A stretch of DNA of 64,000 nucleotides from positions 186,001-250,000 of the forward strand of contig NC_062975.1 of the NCBI RefSeq assembly GCF_023078275.1, in the 5' to 3' direction. How positions within the stretch are numbered: position 1 is the first letter of the stretch; every line of letters begins with the position of its first letter. The notes under the pieces are model-generated. The model searched no databases and was not told the DNA's origin. It worked only from the letters and a program-made list of their open reading frames with translations. Position numbers and translations under genes: made by a program. The stretch comes from Leguminivora glycinivorella. Its lineage: Eukaryota; Arthropoda; Insecta; Lepidoptera; Tortricidae. Positions 11,983-22,107 of the stretch are shown one piece after another.

Positions 11983-12339
11983 TACCTACTGAAAGTACCT
12001 ACCGATGGAAATAAAGTACTAAGATAGCAGTAAGTAGGGGAATTGATAATAATGATAATATTAGTTGGCTTAATGAAGTAACGACAATTTTTATTTTCGA
12101 AAAGCAAAGAACAAAATTAAATACAAATATTCTTTTGGTTTGCTTTGTAAACTCACAGTTTGAACTGAGGACGACTGAACAGTGCCAACTATCGAAGCAG
12201 CACTCATTTTTACATGAGAGGATTTTCACCAAAGTTTTTTTTATTACTTCTAGGGAACTACTCCCGAGACTGAGCAGGAAAGCGGGCCCTGGCGCTAGGC
12301 CGGGAAAACGCTAGGTTGAAGAAGACTTCTAATGTAAAT

Positions 12340-12530
12340 ATTTAATGAATCTACGGTTGAACTCACGTTATTATATCGCAGCGGGCGAAGCGGCGAGCGG
12401 CGCGTCCAGTCCACGGAGTTTAGCCGCCGCGTGAACTCCTATATGCCTGAAGAGGGGCCTCCGAATTGGCCCGAATCATGTCGCAGCAATAGCGATATAA
12501 TAACGTGAGTACAACCGTAGATTCATTAAT
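12340..12530. mobile_element. Inverted-repeat MITE with a GC-rich centre
   Basis: The arms at 12341-12379 and 12491-12530 share AATGAATCTACGGTTG and CTCACGTTATTATATCGC in inverted orientation, with one or two differences. The centre is GC-rich. No target duplication is clear. Confidence 0.6.
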
Positions 12531-12564
12531 TATTTGAATATGTCTCACGAAAGTTTAACGTGTA

Positions 12565-12601
12565 TACCTACTTCTAATGTTAAGTTCATTAGAAGTAGGT
12601 A
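12565..12601. repeat. Perfect 15-bp stem-loop
   Basis: TACCTACTTCTAATG and its exact complement flank a 7-base loop. It is too small for a microRNA precursor, and no U-run suggests a terminator. Confidence 0.5.
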
Positions 12602-13072
12602 GAAAACATTATTTTTGAAGGACGCAAGGCTGATTCTCGTACTTTACTCACCCCTGCAATAGAAAATGCACAGATAAAGGCTACACCTGCCTTACTTAAG
12701 TCGCCCATCACCACCAATATAAAGCTTGATTTACGAGACACACATGACAATGATACCGTTAACGACAGCTGTCAGCGCCGGCGCATACGATAGCGATTTG
12801 TTTTACTGCGCTTTAACTGCGCGCGCAGCTCCGATAACTTCTCGTTAACGACGCACTTGAAGGTACTAACATGTGCTGTAATGTTTTATCTACGTGGAGG
12901 TTGTGGAAAGTACCATAATGAGGGTTTACTTCAGGTTTCCTCACTTATTAGCGCAAGACTGCGTCAATGAACTGCGCAAGATGCGTGAGCGAGATGGTTG
13001 TGCTTGCTTGTGAGTGCGGAAAAATATTACTTAAACGTTTTTTAAATGTACACATACCCATAATGTATCCCA
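12602..13072. other. Unique intergenic sequence with a CpG-rich patch
   Basis: A CpG-rich patch lies at about 12770-12855. No gene is seen. Confidence 0.3.
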
Positions 13073-13190
13073 TTAAAGGAGTAGACAGAGCACATGAATA
13101 GTTTTATCAAGTTTCAGTGCCACTCTTGGCAAGTAAGGAATTGCAAAAAACAAAAATTGTGACATTTCAGTGACAGGTTGCCAGCCGCCT
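13073..13190. repeat. Dispersed repeat fragment
   Basis: AGGAGTAGACAGAGC and AGTGCCACTCTTGGCAAG recur at 60652-60715. The class is unknown. Confidence 0.4.
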
Positions 13191-13640
13191 ATGCGCCGCA
13201 ATTTATTTGGCTGGTATATTTATTTATGTATGTTTCTACAGTAAAAATACACGAGTTCGATCAATTACCGATGGCCTACCTGGATTACCTGCCGGCTTAG
13301 CCAAGAAAATAATCCATATCGCGTTTGCATATTTTTTTTTAATTTTCTGTTTTTCACACATAAATAATTTATGGTAACAAAACAGTTTATCTCTACGCCG
13401 GCCGTAATTTGCGGCCGAGCGAGTGGATAGGTAGAGATTAGGTATTATTTACCAAATCAAAAGGAAGACGAGCCATTGCCACCAGTTCGCTGGCATCGAA
13501 CACGTGTCCCGTCTATTATTGGCGGCACTTTGGTTCCGTCTATATCAGGCGCATTGTCGCCTCTCCACAATGGCCGGGAATTAAGAGCTTTCAGCTTTAC
13601 GACACGTTTATAGACTCATCAATAAAACGAGCATTAAACC
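13191..13640. other. Unique sequence with a GC-moderate island
   Basis: The interval 13440-13630 is higher in GC than its surroundings and carries GGGAATTAAGAGC and other TAAT/TTAA cores. It is a possible conserved regulatory block. No gene is seen. Confidence 0.3.
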
Positions 13641-14623
13641 CTCCCGGACCACCAGGTTAAATTCCTAAAATGTTGAAATCCCGAAACGTTGACTTTCCCA
13701 GAATGTTGATTTTTTTCAGTTTCGCAAAATGTTGAATTCTCATAACGTTGAAATATCAAAAAGTTGAATTCTCAAAATGTATACTTTCAACATTTCGGGA
13801 TTTCAACATTTTAGGAACTCAAGTTTATATTCCTGGAATCTTTTTTTAACGTGGGTATTTTTTAATATGATTTCTACTCAGAATCGCGAGCTTTTTGGTT
13901 TTAATAGGAGAAAAAAATGTACCTTTGATGGTCATGAATTTCAGTCTTCAGACTGTATTTAACCCATTGCTGTAACGGGGAACAAAATTTTAAGGCATTA
14001 TGCTTCGAAAAGGCTCATCAGTGGAGTCTTGGAACTTAAATATGCCCTGAAACTATATAGCATGTAACAAAAGTCAATAGGGTGCTTTGAGATAATTTCG
14101 ACATACAGAAATGCTCGGGTAATTTCGAAAGGGGAATCTTGATATAATGGAAATAATGGTGATTTTTATGTGACTTTCAAAATTAGACGACGTTCGAAAT
14201 TACCCCAATGCACCTTACTTCAACAGCCGACAAGACCAATACCCTGATTGCTATTTAAGCGGAAAAAATCGAAACTCATTTTTTTCGAACTACGAATTTT
14301 TTTCACTTGTATCACACTTAGGGTCATTAGTAACCCTATCAGCTGTTAAAGTATCACTCGGGACCTTTGCTACACCCTGTAGGTACCTACTGCAAATTCA
14401 ATCTTATGGAAATTCAACATTTTAGGGTTCACCGTACCGCAAAGTCAACTTTCTGCAAATTCAACATTTTAGGATTCAACAAGCTGAAAATTCAACTTTA
14501 TGCAATTTGGTCATAAAAAGAACTCAACATAATGCAAATTCAACAATTTAACATTCAACATCCTGCAAATTCAACTTTTTGCAAATCCAACATTTTAGGA
14601 ATTCAACTTGGTGGTCCTGGAGG
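13641..14623. mobile_element. Fold-back element built of TTCAACATTTT-type short repeats
   Basis: The outer ends are inverted copies: CCGGACCACCAGGTTAAATTC on the left and, from the right, AGGACCACCAAGTTGAATTC. Inside each end is an array of ~15- to 22-bp motifs such as AAATGTTGAA on the left and TTCAACATTTTA on the right, so each arm is a small minisatellite in opposite orientation. The middle is unique sequence plus a nested MITE (14080-14215). Nothing is coded. The layout is typical of fold-back transposons. Confidence 0.65.
14080..14215. mobile_element. TA-flanked MITE (AGGTGCATTAGG type), copy 1 of 3
   Basis: The inverted ends GGGTGCTTTGAGATAATTTCG and AGGTGCATTGGGGTAATTTCG are flanked by TA on both sides. 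The core shares CAGAAATGCTCGGGTAATTT with the copies at 37769-37888 and 39646-39782. It lies within the fold-back element at 13641-14623. Confidence 0.75.
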
Positions 14624-15358
14624 CTTGAACTTCAACGTGTTTTCCAGTATTAGGCACAAGACTGAAATAATGCCTGAAGTTTTAAAAAATTCACCCCTAG
14701 CCTAGCAGGTATTTTCAATATCGACAGTTACAATGCTTGCAAGCGTTTGTTGCTGAAAACCATATAAATGGTCTAAGAGTCAGTATTTCAAAGGGTTCCG
14801 GGGAATCTACCGTATCCTGCACCAGAACCAGAACGTAAGATAACTCCAAGGTAATTCATATCTACGAAGGTAACTGTGTTGTTAAATTAGGTGGCAAAAA
14901 GAGGAACCCCAGGCTCTCGTGAGCCGTGGAAAAATGCTCTTTTGATATTTGTAAGATATCAAAGTTACAGTTTGTAACTATGTGAGCTATATTTTACATT
15001 AGTTTCCTCTCCTGCAAATAAATGAACCTTTCCATATTACCCGCAGCCACTTTACAAAACGCTCCTCGCTGGAGAGTGGCGACGCCAGCAGCAAAGCCGC
15101 AGTCGCCGCAATGCCGCGGGCTATTAGCGGCCGCCAGTATTTGTAAACAAACTGAATGGGTACAATATTCAGTATTTATGGACGGTTAAATAATGTAAAT
15201 ACTTCTCACCCATAAGAAAAGCTAAGCTAAGTGGAAAGAAGAAAAACAAATGTACTTACGGCCCGGCTGATATAGGTAGGTACCCAAGCGGAACATAATA
15301 TCCAGTCCAAGGAACCTATGGACACCGGCAACTCCAGCGCCGACGTGCTTCCAATTTT
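14624..15358. other. Unique sequence with a GC-rich island
   Basis: A GC-rich island at 15045-15160 includes GGGCTATTAGCGGCCGCC. Near 14905-14935 a block CCCCAGGCTCTCGTGAGCCG resembles the SINE body. No gene is seen. Confidence 0.3.
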
Positions 15359-16130
15359 TAACCGCCTTCCAAATCTCATTAACCGCCTTCCAAATCTCAA
15401 AGGAAGGGGTTCTCAATTCGTCTGTTTTTTTTTTTTTTTTAATGTTTGTTCCTCGATATCTCCGTCGTTACTGACCGATTTTGAAATTTTTTTTTGATTG
15501 AATGTGCATACAGATTAGTCCCATTTTTCTCAGAACCCAGTTCTGGTGGTGGGATCCTGGAGAAATCGAGGGAACTCCTCAAATCTGAAAGGCATATATA
15601 TGGTGATTTTTGTGTTTTTAAAGGAACAGCATGCATTTACGTACGGAACAGTGACATTTGGTGCAGTGGAACTCCTGATGATGGTCAGAATGGAACTCCT
15701 CAAATCCGAACGGCACACTTATAGTGACTTTGGTATTTTTATAAGAACAGCATGCACTTACGTCTAGAACAGTGACATTTGGTGTAGTGGAACTGCTAAT
15801 GATGGTCAGAACGGAACTCCTCAAATCTGAACGGCACACTTATAGTGACTTTGGTATTTTTATAAGAACAGCATGCACTTACGTCCAGAACAGTGACATT
15901 TGGTGCAGTGGAACTGCTGATGAAGAGTGAGCCGCCTCTGGTTAGAGTTCCGTTCTGATAATCATTCTCATCTGTAAGTACTTCAGAATCATCCAAATTT
16001 CAAAATTAGTTCAGAAATGACGGAGATATCGAATAACAAACATTAAAAAATATACAGTGGAATTGATAACATAATCCAACATTTGAAAGTATTTATCACC
16101 AGAACCCCAAAGGAAGGCGGTTTTTTTTTT
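15359..16130 (+). repeat. AACCGCCTTC-terminated repeat with internal ~123-bp tandem units
   Basis: The element starts AACCGCCTTCC and ends GGAAGGCGGTTTTTT, so its termini are inverted. It has a CTCGATATCTCCGTCG block near the left end and, at 15650-15930, about 2.5 tandem units containing GTGACATTTGGTGCAGTGGAA. The second copy is at 31242-33528, and a related reverse copy is at 21176-21512. Reading frames in the tandem units occur on both strands and are by-products of the repeat. Confidence 0.65.
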
Positions 16131-16156
16131 CTTAAAAATTATATCATTTAGGTACT

Positions 16157-16359
16157 CACGTGGATAAGACATCTGTCACTCTCACACTGACATAGTTGTC
16201 AAAGCGTGATGTAAATTACAGTGCGCTTATGAACGTCAAAGAGCTACAAACCGGCTGTAACCCGGCAGGACACATAATTATGTATTTTAATTTTAATAGT
16301 TGGATACTTTATCCACATAGATAAGTGATAAAATTTAAAGCATAACATAATACTCCGGC
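16157..16359. mobile_element. Decayed copy of the GCCGGCGTA MITE family
   Basis: The left part (GGATAAGACATCTGTCACTC) and right part (CTTTATCCACATAGATAAGTG) match the copy at 50496-50637, but about 90 bp of other sequence lies between them. Confidence 0.55.
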
Positions 16360-16876
16360 ATGGGTGAGTCAAAGGGTTTATCACTCATTTTGAATTTATC
16401 CGCTCTTCCTGCAGATTTCAAATGACAAGTAATCAACGGGACGCATCGCGCCGCAACGCCGATGCTGAAATATGTATTGACGTGATATTATCATACTAAA
16501 ATAAAGAAGCATGTCATTTGTTTTTATAAAAAATAAAAACACGCAAACATATTTCGGGAAAATAATGATTTTTGCCACTTCTAGGCTGCGAAACAGCGCC
16601 ATCTAGTTTTACGCCTAAAAGGCCCCACAGGCCCATACATTTCAGGGGTACGCTTTTTTGTATGGGCTTTGTGTGTCCCGTAACAATATAGAACTTTATG
16701 GTCCTTGGTCCTAACTGAAACATTTTGACTAATTATTCATCTGTCAATACGAAAATTCTAATTTGAGAGCTTGATAAAATTGTAGGTACCTATTTAACTT
16801 GAGAGATAAGCCCTAAGTTAGATTCCATTCTCTTCAGCTTGATACGAGATTAGTGAAAACGCATCGCAAGTATCGC
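16360..16876. other. Unique intergenic sequence
   Basis: AT-rich, with no gene seen. A block at 16620-16690 (GGCCCATACATTTCAGGGG) looks like a dispersed repeat fragment. Confidence 0.25.
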
Positions 16877-17030
16877 AACGCTACGCCAGCGCTTGCGACG
16901 CTAAATTTATGACCGCTGTCGGTGTAATGAGACTATACCAAGACTATACCGATCGCCTGTCACTCAACGAACGACAATTTAATTTGTCCACGCGACAAAC
17001 GGCTTATTAATACGAGTCTACTTTCGTATT
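16877..17030 (+). repeat. Diverged direct duplication, copy A
   Basis: The blocks GCGCTTGCGACGCTAAATT, ACCGCTGT, TATACCGATCGCCT, CACTCAAC, TTTGTCCACGCGA and TATTAATACG occur in the same order at 17465-17630. Both copies are CpG-rich. The function is unknown. Confidence 0.55.
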
Positions 17031-17074
17031 AACAACTAAATCTTTATCTAACAAGACCATCTAACGCCGTGTCT

Positions 17075-17214
17075 TGCGTGGCGACGGTCGCGCGATGGTC
17101 GCGCGACGGCGATGCGACGCATACGAAATCAAACCTTATCGATATGGAAGTATGAGACGCGACGGCGATGGTCGCGCGACGGTCGCGCGACCGTCGCCCA
17201 CGCAAGGCACGGCG
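17075..17214. mobile_element. TAA-flanked GC-rich MITE (CGCCGTG termini)
   Basis: The termini CGCCGTGTCTTGCGTGG and, inverted, CGCCGTGCCTTGCGTGG lead into long GGTCGCGCGA-rich arms. TAA is duplicated at 17072-17074 and 17215-17217, as for Harbinger-like insertions. Confidence 0.75.
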
Positions 17215-17464
17215 TAAAATCACAGAATATATAATAGTACAGTAAAATTGTAACTTGAGAGTCTAACAAACACAGTCTGGCAAAAGAGTAGAAATTAAAA
17301 AAGTGACCACATTGTAGTGTTGTCCCTTATAAATCCATATGTGTGACAGCACGGGACACTATAATTTCTATAATTTATTTGCAAAGCTGTAAGTTTGATT
17401 CCATACTTATTATTAATATTCTTCTATTTTAAATGAACAGTAGTACTTAAACAGAACGCAACGC

Positions 17465-17630
17465 TTGCGTCGCCTGCGCTTGCGACGCTAAATTAACGCT
17501 TGTCACGCGTTAACGGCCGCTGTGTGATGACTACTTTGGTATACCGATCGCCTCACGCTCACGCCTGCCACTCAACACGCGACTATTTGTCCACGCGATA
17601 AACGACCTATTAATACGTACTTATAGGTAG
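17465..17630 (+). repeat. Diverged direct duplication, copy B
   Basis: It is collinear with 16877-17030, with small insertions. The TAA-flanked MITE at 17075-17214 lies between the two copies. Confidence 0.55.
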
Positions 17631-17758
17631 ACACACGAGACGAGGGAATCTGTGTTTAAAATGATCTTCGGTTTAATTAGTTGTGTGCTTTCAAAACTAA
17701 AATAGGTTCATAGATTAATGCGTAAAAAATATGGTGCTATAAAATTTACTCTGCCTTA

Positions 17759-17891
17759 GACCGTTTTCACATTATCCGATCCGATATCGGATGTCGGAAG
17801 GATTTCAATAGAAAAAATCCAAGATGGCGCCTGTAATGTGTGGGATATCGGTCCGACATCCGATATCGGATCGGATAATGTGAAAACGCAC
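17759..17891. mobile_element. 133-bp TTA-flanked MITE, copy 2 of 3
   Basis: TTA is duplicated at 17756-17758 and 17892-17894. The sequence is nearly the same as copies 1 and 3, with the same length and core. Confidence 0.88.
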
Positions 17892-17989
17892 TTACAATTG
17901 AGAATTGAAAATTAAATACCTACCTTTATATTATTTAATAAGTTTTAGTATTTATTTTTCGTTTCAAGTTCGGCTTTTTAGCAGAGCAT

Positions 17990-18185
17990 GGCTGCTGGTA
18001 GTCAGGGCTGTAGAGAGAGGAACCGTCAGACTATCCGCGCCGTGTCCAAAATCACCGCCTTCTGCACCTGACCCTTTATCCAGCCATCCAACGAGAGTAT
18101 CTCGAACTTGTGACGGTCGAGTCTCTTCGCTTGATACTTGATACCGTTTGATGAAACAACCATTGCTACAATAATCGTGGATTAA
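17990..18185 (-). pseudogene. 3' coding fragment of an R2/R4-type retrotransposon
   Basis: The sequence is collinear with the 3' coding end of the retrotransposon at 35218-36060. Shared blocks include AGAGAGAGGAA, CACCGCCTTCTGCA and GAGACTCTTCGC-like segments in the same order. On the minus strand it covers the final part of the endonuclease region only, with frameshifts, and is non-functional. The 5' truncation is typical of this class. The 3' non-coding sequences of the two copies differ, so they may be from different subfamilies. Confidence 0.65.
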
Positions 18186-19530
18186 AACTTAACCGATTAT
18201 CTTTTGAAACAACTGTCATCATTAATCAACCGTGACCACAGCTGAAATGTCGGATAAGGTAAACATATTGACGTAAAAACCATTTAAATCACTAATTATA
18301 ACGTCGCGTATCCATTAAGAGCTCTCGCCACAGTTCACAAACCCGGAGGGAGTGATTGGGTCGTTAATATCGGTCCAACAGTCCCCGGTGTCCTCTGAGG
18401 GCGCTCGGGGAATACTAAGCAGGTGATGGTTGTCTATTGTGTCCCTGCTTTATCTGTCTTCTGCAGCTTCGGCTAAATTGAGCGATAAAACGTACCTACT
18501 ATTTTAAGAAAAAGCGTTTTTCCTAGTCAACTGGAAATCATGTTAACTTAACGTCTAATAAATGGGAATCTTGTTATTATTGAGTGACGGACGATAGGGA
18601 GGTATGGAAACAGAAGACAGGCTGCGCCGACTCCAAAAGAATGGGATAAGGACAGGCGAATGATGATTTATTTTCTGTTGGCAACGTGCGTGAAGAAGAG
18701 GCACTGACTGTCACGTATTTTTGTGAACATGTCGACTAGCGGCGGCCGTTGAAACTAGTTTGACTATATAATATTTTATATAGTATAGTATAGCCTACAA
18801 AGGGAAGGCAGCACCAGTCGTGCATATAGCAAATAATAGCCTTATTGAGCTTATAACTAAGAAATATTGTGAGACGGTCGATTTATTTATGTATTAAGGT
18901 CCCATTCTGTCTACTTATTTATTGTGTGAATTATTTTTATGGTCCTGATAAATGCGCTTATATGGTATGGAAGAACCTGATTATTTATTTTATAAATACT
19001 ACTGAACATGTTACTGTTACAAAAAATATACACAGTAGATGCTCAATCTGTATTCAATAGTATTGAATGTTCCGTAGGTATTTAAAGAAATGCTACTGCT
19101 AAACAGAAACCCTTTTTGATGTAGAATCTATGGACGTTTCTCAGGAAACTTGTAAAAATGACCGAACGTGGTATGAATGGTTGTCTATGAACCCCCCCCC
19201 CTCCCGCCCTCGACAGACATGGCCGCTGCGCGGAATGCGCGCGCCGTGGGAACCTGCGCCCGCGCAGCCGCGGTTATTCGGCGTCGCAAGCTGATATATC
19301 ACCCCCAGAGGTAAAGGTCACCGCTTCCGCAGATTGTGCTTGGCGAAGACTGGTATCAAAATTATGGTTAATACAGAAAAACAATTAATTAGGCTTATTG
19401 TTCGTCCGTGTCAGTTTATTTAAACTTGAATTTGCTGTCAGCGAACCGTAGATACAACTAGGTACTAATAAACGGCAGTTCGTGATGTAAGAATGTCTTT
19501 CGTTATTTTTAAAGGCCGTAAGGTCAGGCC
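18186..19530. other. Unique intergenic sequence with two GC-rich patches
   Basis: GC-richer patches are at 18300-18415 and 19190-19345; the latter follows a poly-C run. At 18598-18668 the block CCGACTCCAAAAGAATGGGATAAGG resembles a LINE or SINE 3' end I know from Lepidoptera. No gene is seen. Confidence 0.3.
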
Positions 19531-19592
19531 AGTCTGGCCTAAGGGACAACTGGATAGTGATCCTGCGAATCCATCCTGGGTTCGAATCCCGT
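19531..19592 (+). repeat. tRNA-derived SINE head relic
   Basis: TGGCCTAAGGGACAACTGG resembles a pol III A box, and GGTTCGAATCC is a perfect B box 40-50 bp downstream. The region does not fold as a complete tRNA with paired ends, so I call it a SINE head and not a tRNA gene. Confidence 0.45.
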
Positions 19593-19706
19593 TTAAAACA
19601 CGAAAAACATTTAAAACACCCATGTGACTCGATGTGATTAGTTATAATAGAGATAGTTATGGGTGTTTTCCATATAACTTTAGTACTTAAAAAAATTATA
19701 TACCTA

Positions 19707-19945
19707 CTAGCTGTTGCCCGCGGCTTCGCTCGCGTTAAAATCGAAAATTGCGGAATGCTCCATACAAATTTCCACCCCCCATTTTGGGGAAGTGGGGGGT
19801 TAGAAAGAGACAAAAGTAGCCTATGTCACTCTCCATCCCTTCAACTATCTCCACTTAAAACATCACGTCAATTCGTAGCTCCATTTTGCCGTGAAAGACG
19901 GACATACAAACAGACACACACTTTCCCATTTATAATATTAAAAAG
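19707..19945 (+). repeat. Dispersed repeat (GCCCGCGGCTTCGCTCGC type), copy 1
   Basis: It begins CTGTTGCCCGCGGCTTCGC and ends CCATTTATAATATTA. The same body occurs inverted at 20448-20677 and direct at 42832-43075. I know this as a very common lepidopteran repeat but cannot give its class. Confidence 0.6.
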
Positions 19946-20447
19946 TAAACATACATATTATTGTTGTCCGACTACTCACAACCATAGCTTCCTTAAACTT
20001 CGTGGCTGTCGACTTGTGTAAAGAATGGCCAATATTTATTTATTGTATCCACATTTGTATAGCTACTTAACTTTTTTTTTATAACATTAAAGCTTCATTA
20101 CATACAATTATTTACAATGATTGACGGTAGAGCTCTCCCGGCAGACTTCCCTTTACACGCGTGATTAACGCCGACAGCGGCAGAGTGTAGAGACGACTCT
20201 ATCAATTAGAGCTGAAGCTTTTATGAATACGCCATTATTCTCGGCATGAATAGAGCCGACGATGTAGCGCCGTGAATCAATAGCGCTTCCTGAAATAACG
20301 GGAGGGATTAGATGTTTCATGTGTGTGTGTAACTCTACAATCTCTATATCAATTAGATGTCGCTATCACAGATATGTATTAGACTTCAGACCTGCTTAAG
20401 CTCTCACAAATATCGAAACACGCGTCTTCAAAATCCATTCTTAATAT
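19946..20447. other. Unique sequence with a moderately GC-rich island
   Basis: The interval 20125-20310 has higher GC and several TAAT/ATTA cores. No gene is seen. Confidence 0.3.
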
Positions 20448-20677
20448 TATAAATGGAAAAGTGTGTGTGTCTGTTTGTTTGTCCGTCTTTCACGGCAAAA
20501 CGGAGTGACGAACTGACGTTATTTTTAAGTGGAGATAGTTGAAGGGATGGAGAGTGACATAGGCTACTTTTTGTCTCTTCCTAACTCCCCACTTCTCTAA
20601 AATAGGGGGTGGATGTTTGTATGGATCATTCCTCAATTCTTGAATTTAACGCGAGCGAAGCCGCGGGCAAAAGCTAG
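20448..20677 (-). repeat. Dispersed repeat (GCCCGCGGCTTCGCTCGC type), copy 2
   Basis: This is an inverted copy of the unit at 19707-19945, about 500 bp away; the pair could form a hairpin. Confidence 0.6.
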
Positions 20678-20714
20678 TAGAATATAAGAATAATAAGACT
20701 GCCTGTAGAGTAGC

Positions 20715-21083
20715 AAAAAAAATAAAACCGCCTTCAAAAATAAGCGCGTTACAAAACACGGAGAAACTAAAAAGCAAAAAATAATAAACCTTTGAATTCA
20801 GATTTCTTATCGTATTGCAATTATCTAAACATCCAAATTATAAACAAATCAAATATTTTGTAGTCGGTACCAGACCTGTTCGTCGCCTTGCTATCGCCTG
20901 TTTGCCCCACCCAACCATACACAGGCTGGTACCGACTCCAAAAATAATTGATTTTTTTATAATTTGGATGTTTAGATTATTGCAATACGATAAGAAATCT
21001 GAATTCAAAGGTTTATTATTTTTTGCTTTTTAGTTTCTCCGTGTTTTGTAACGCGCTTATTTTTGAAGGCGGTTTTATTTTTT
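20715..21083. mobile_element. Long hairpin element with near-identical ~165-bp arms
   Basis: The left arm starts AATAAAACCGCCTTCAAAAA, and the right arm is its inverted copy, matching through AAGAAATCTGAATTCAAAGG, with few differences out to AGTCGGTACCAG. The ~55-bp spacer includes CCCCACCCAACCATACAC. The terminal AACCGCCTTC resembles the ends of the elements at 15359 and 31242, and AACCGACTTC at 21176-21512. The high arm identity suggests recent origin or gene conversion. Confidence 0.75.
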
Positions 21084-21175
21084 GTTAAAAAGTTTATTTA
21101 TTTGTTGATTTTTAGTGGTTCCTATTGATATTATATGTATCAGTCCGAATATATGCACACTAGTGAAAGAATTAT

Positions 21176-21512
21176 CCTTTAACTCCTAACCATTGAGGAG
21201 TTGACCTTCCATCATCAGCTCAGCCACATAAAATTATTACCATCAGGCGTAAATACTGGTGTACCTTTGAAAAATACACTAAAAACATTACATGTGCCTA
21301 TAACATTTGAAGAGTTCCCTCGATTTCTCCAGGATCCCATCATCAGACCCCGACTTGGTGCCAATGGGACCATCTCGGGGTTATACCCGTACGACCAAAA
21401 AAAATTTTGAAAATCGGTCCACAATTCTCGGAGATATCGAGTAACATACATACAAAAAAAAAAAAACATTCAGTCGAATTGAGAACCTCCTCCTTTTTGA
21501 AGTCGGTTAAAA
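21176..21512 (-). repeat. AACCGACTTC-terminated repeat, reverse copy
   Basis: Read on the minus strand it begins AACCGACTTCAAAAAGG, followed by CTCGATATCTCCGAG and GATGATGGGATCCTGGAG blocks, matching in order the element at 15359-16130. The distal end is truncated. Confidence 0.6.
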
Positions 21513-21526
21513 ATGTGGCTAACGAT

Positions 21527-22107
21527 GGGTCTCCCCAAATCTATCGATGCGTAATCGGCTTTTGTCGACCAAAAATCGCTTCTTAGCATCAGGCCATTTT
21601 CGCGAGAACATACACCAAAAATATATTTTCTAAGGCCCACTTGCACCAACCACTTAACTCAGGGTTAGTGGTCTGTCATCTGTCAAACTCCATATAACCC
21701 TCGGGTTAACCCTCCATTTTCGTTGGTGCAAGTGGCGCTAAGGTAGGTAAATTTTATGTTTATCCTACTCAGAATCACGAGCCCTTTCGATCTAGGTCAA
21801 AAAACAAGAGACAAAAAAATGGTCCCAAAATTTTCTATTATTTTGCATACTTTCCACTTTGTAACCGCTGTACAAAGTGTTTGAAAAACGGTAACGAAGT
21901 GGAAAAATAATTTTGAGGCGCTTTTTTTCCGCCTATTAGTAGGATGAAAAGGGCTCGTAATTCTGAGTAGGGAAAACATAAAATTTCCTATTTTAGAAAA
22001 AAGTTTTTGGATCTTTTTTCGCGAAAATGCGCATCAATGCGCGTACAACGAGCGATTTTTGGCCGGTTAGAGCCGACTCCGCGTCGATAGGTTTAGTTAG
22101 GGAACCC
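21527..22107. mobile_element. Fold-back element with ~250-bp imperfect arms
   Basis: The arms share, in inverted order, CTATCGA, CCAAAAATCGCT, CATTTTCGCGA, AAATTTTATGTTT and CCTACTCAGAAT.ACGAGCCC. If the TAA-flanked MITE at 21634-21738 is taken out of the left arm, the two arms align without a gap at that point. No coding sequence is seen. Confidence 0.65.
21634..21738. mobile_element. TAA-flanked MITE (GGCCCACTTGCACCAACC type)
   Basis: The ends GGCCCACTTGCACCAAC and, inverted, GCGCCACTTGCACCAAC flank a 105-bp unit with TAA at 21631-21633 and 21739-21741. I know this as a very common lepidopteran MITE. It is nested in the fold-back element at 21527-22107. Confidence 0.8.

Noticed and set aside
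11881..12232. Minus-strand frames of about 80 codons
   Set aside because: They overlap the hairpin MITE at 11881-11982 and AT-rich DNA, and have no motif.
15494..16000. Overlapping frames on both strands in the 123-bp tandem units
   Set aside because: The same frames recur at 32636-33216 because the repeat is shared. They run in both directions and have no starts or domains consistent with a protein.
19531..19592. Functional tRNA gene
   Set aside because: The B box is perfect, but the acceptor and anticodon stems do not pair convincingly. A SINE head is the simpler reading.
19385..20021. Frames of 120 and 142 codons
   Set aside because: They lie across the dispersed repeat at 19707-19945 and its flanks, on opposite strands, and show no recognisable domain.
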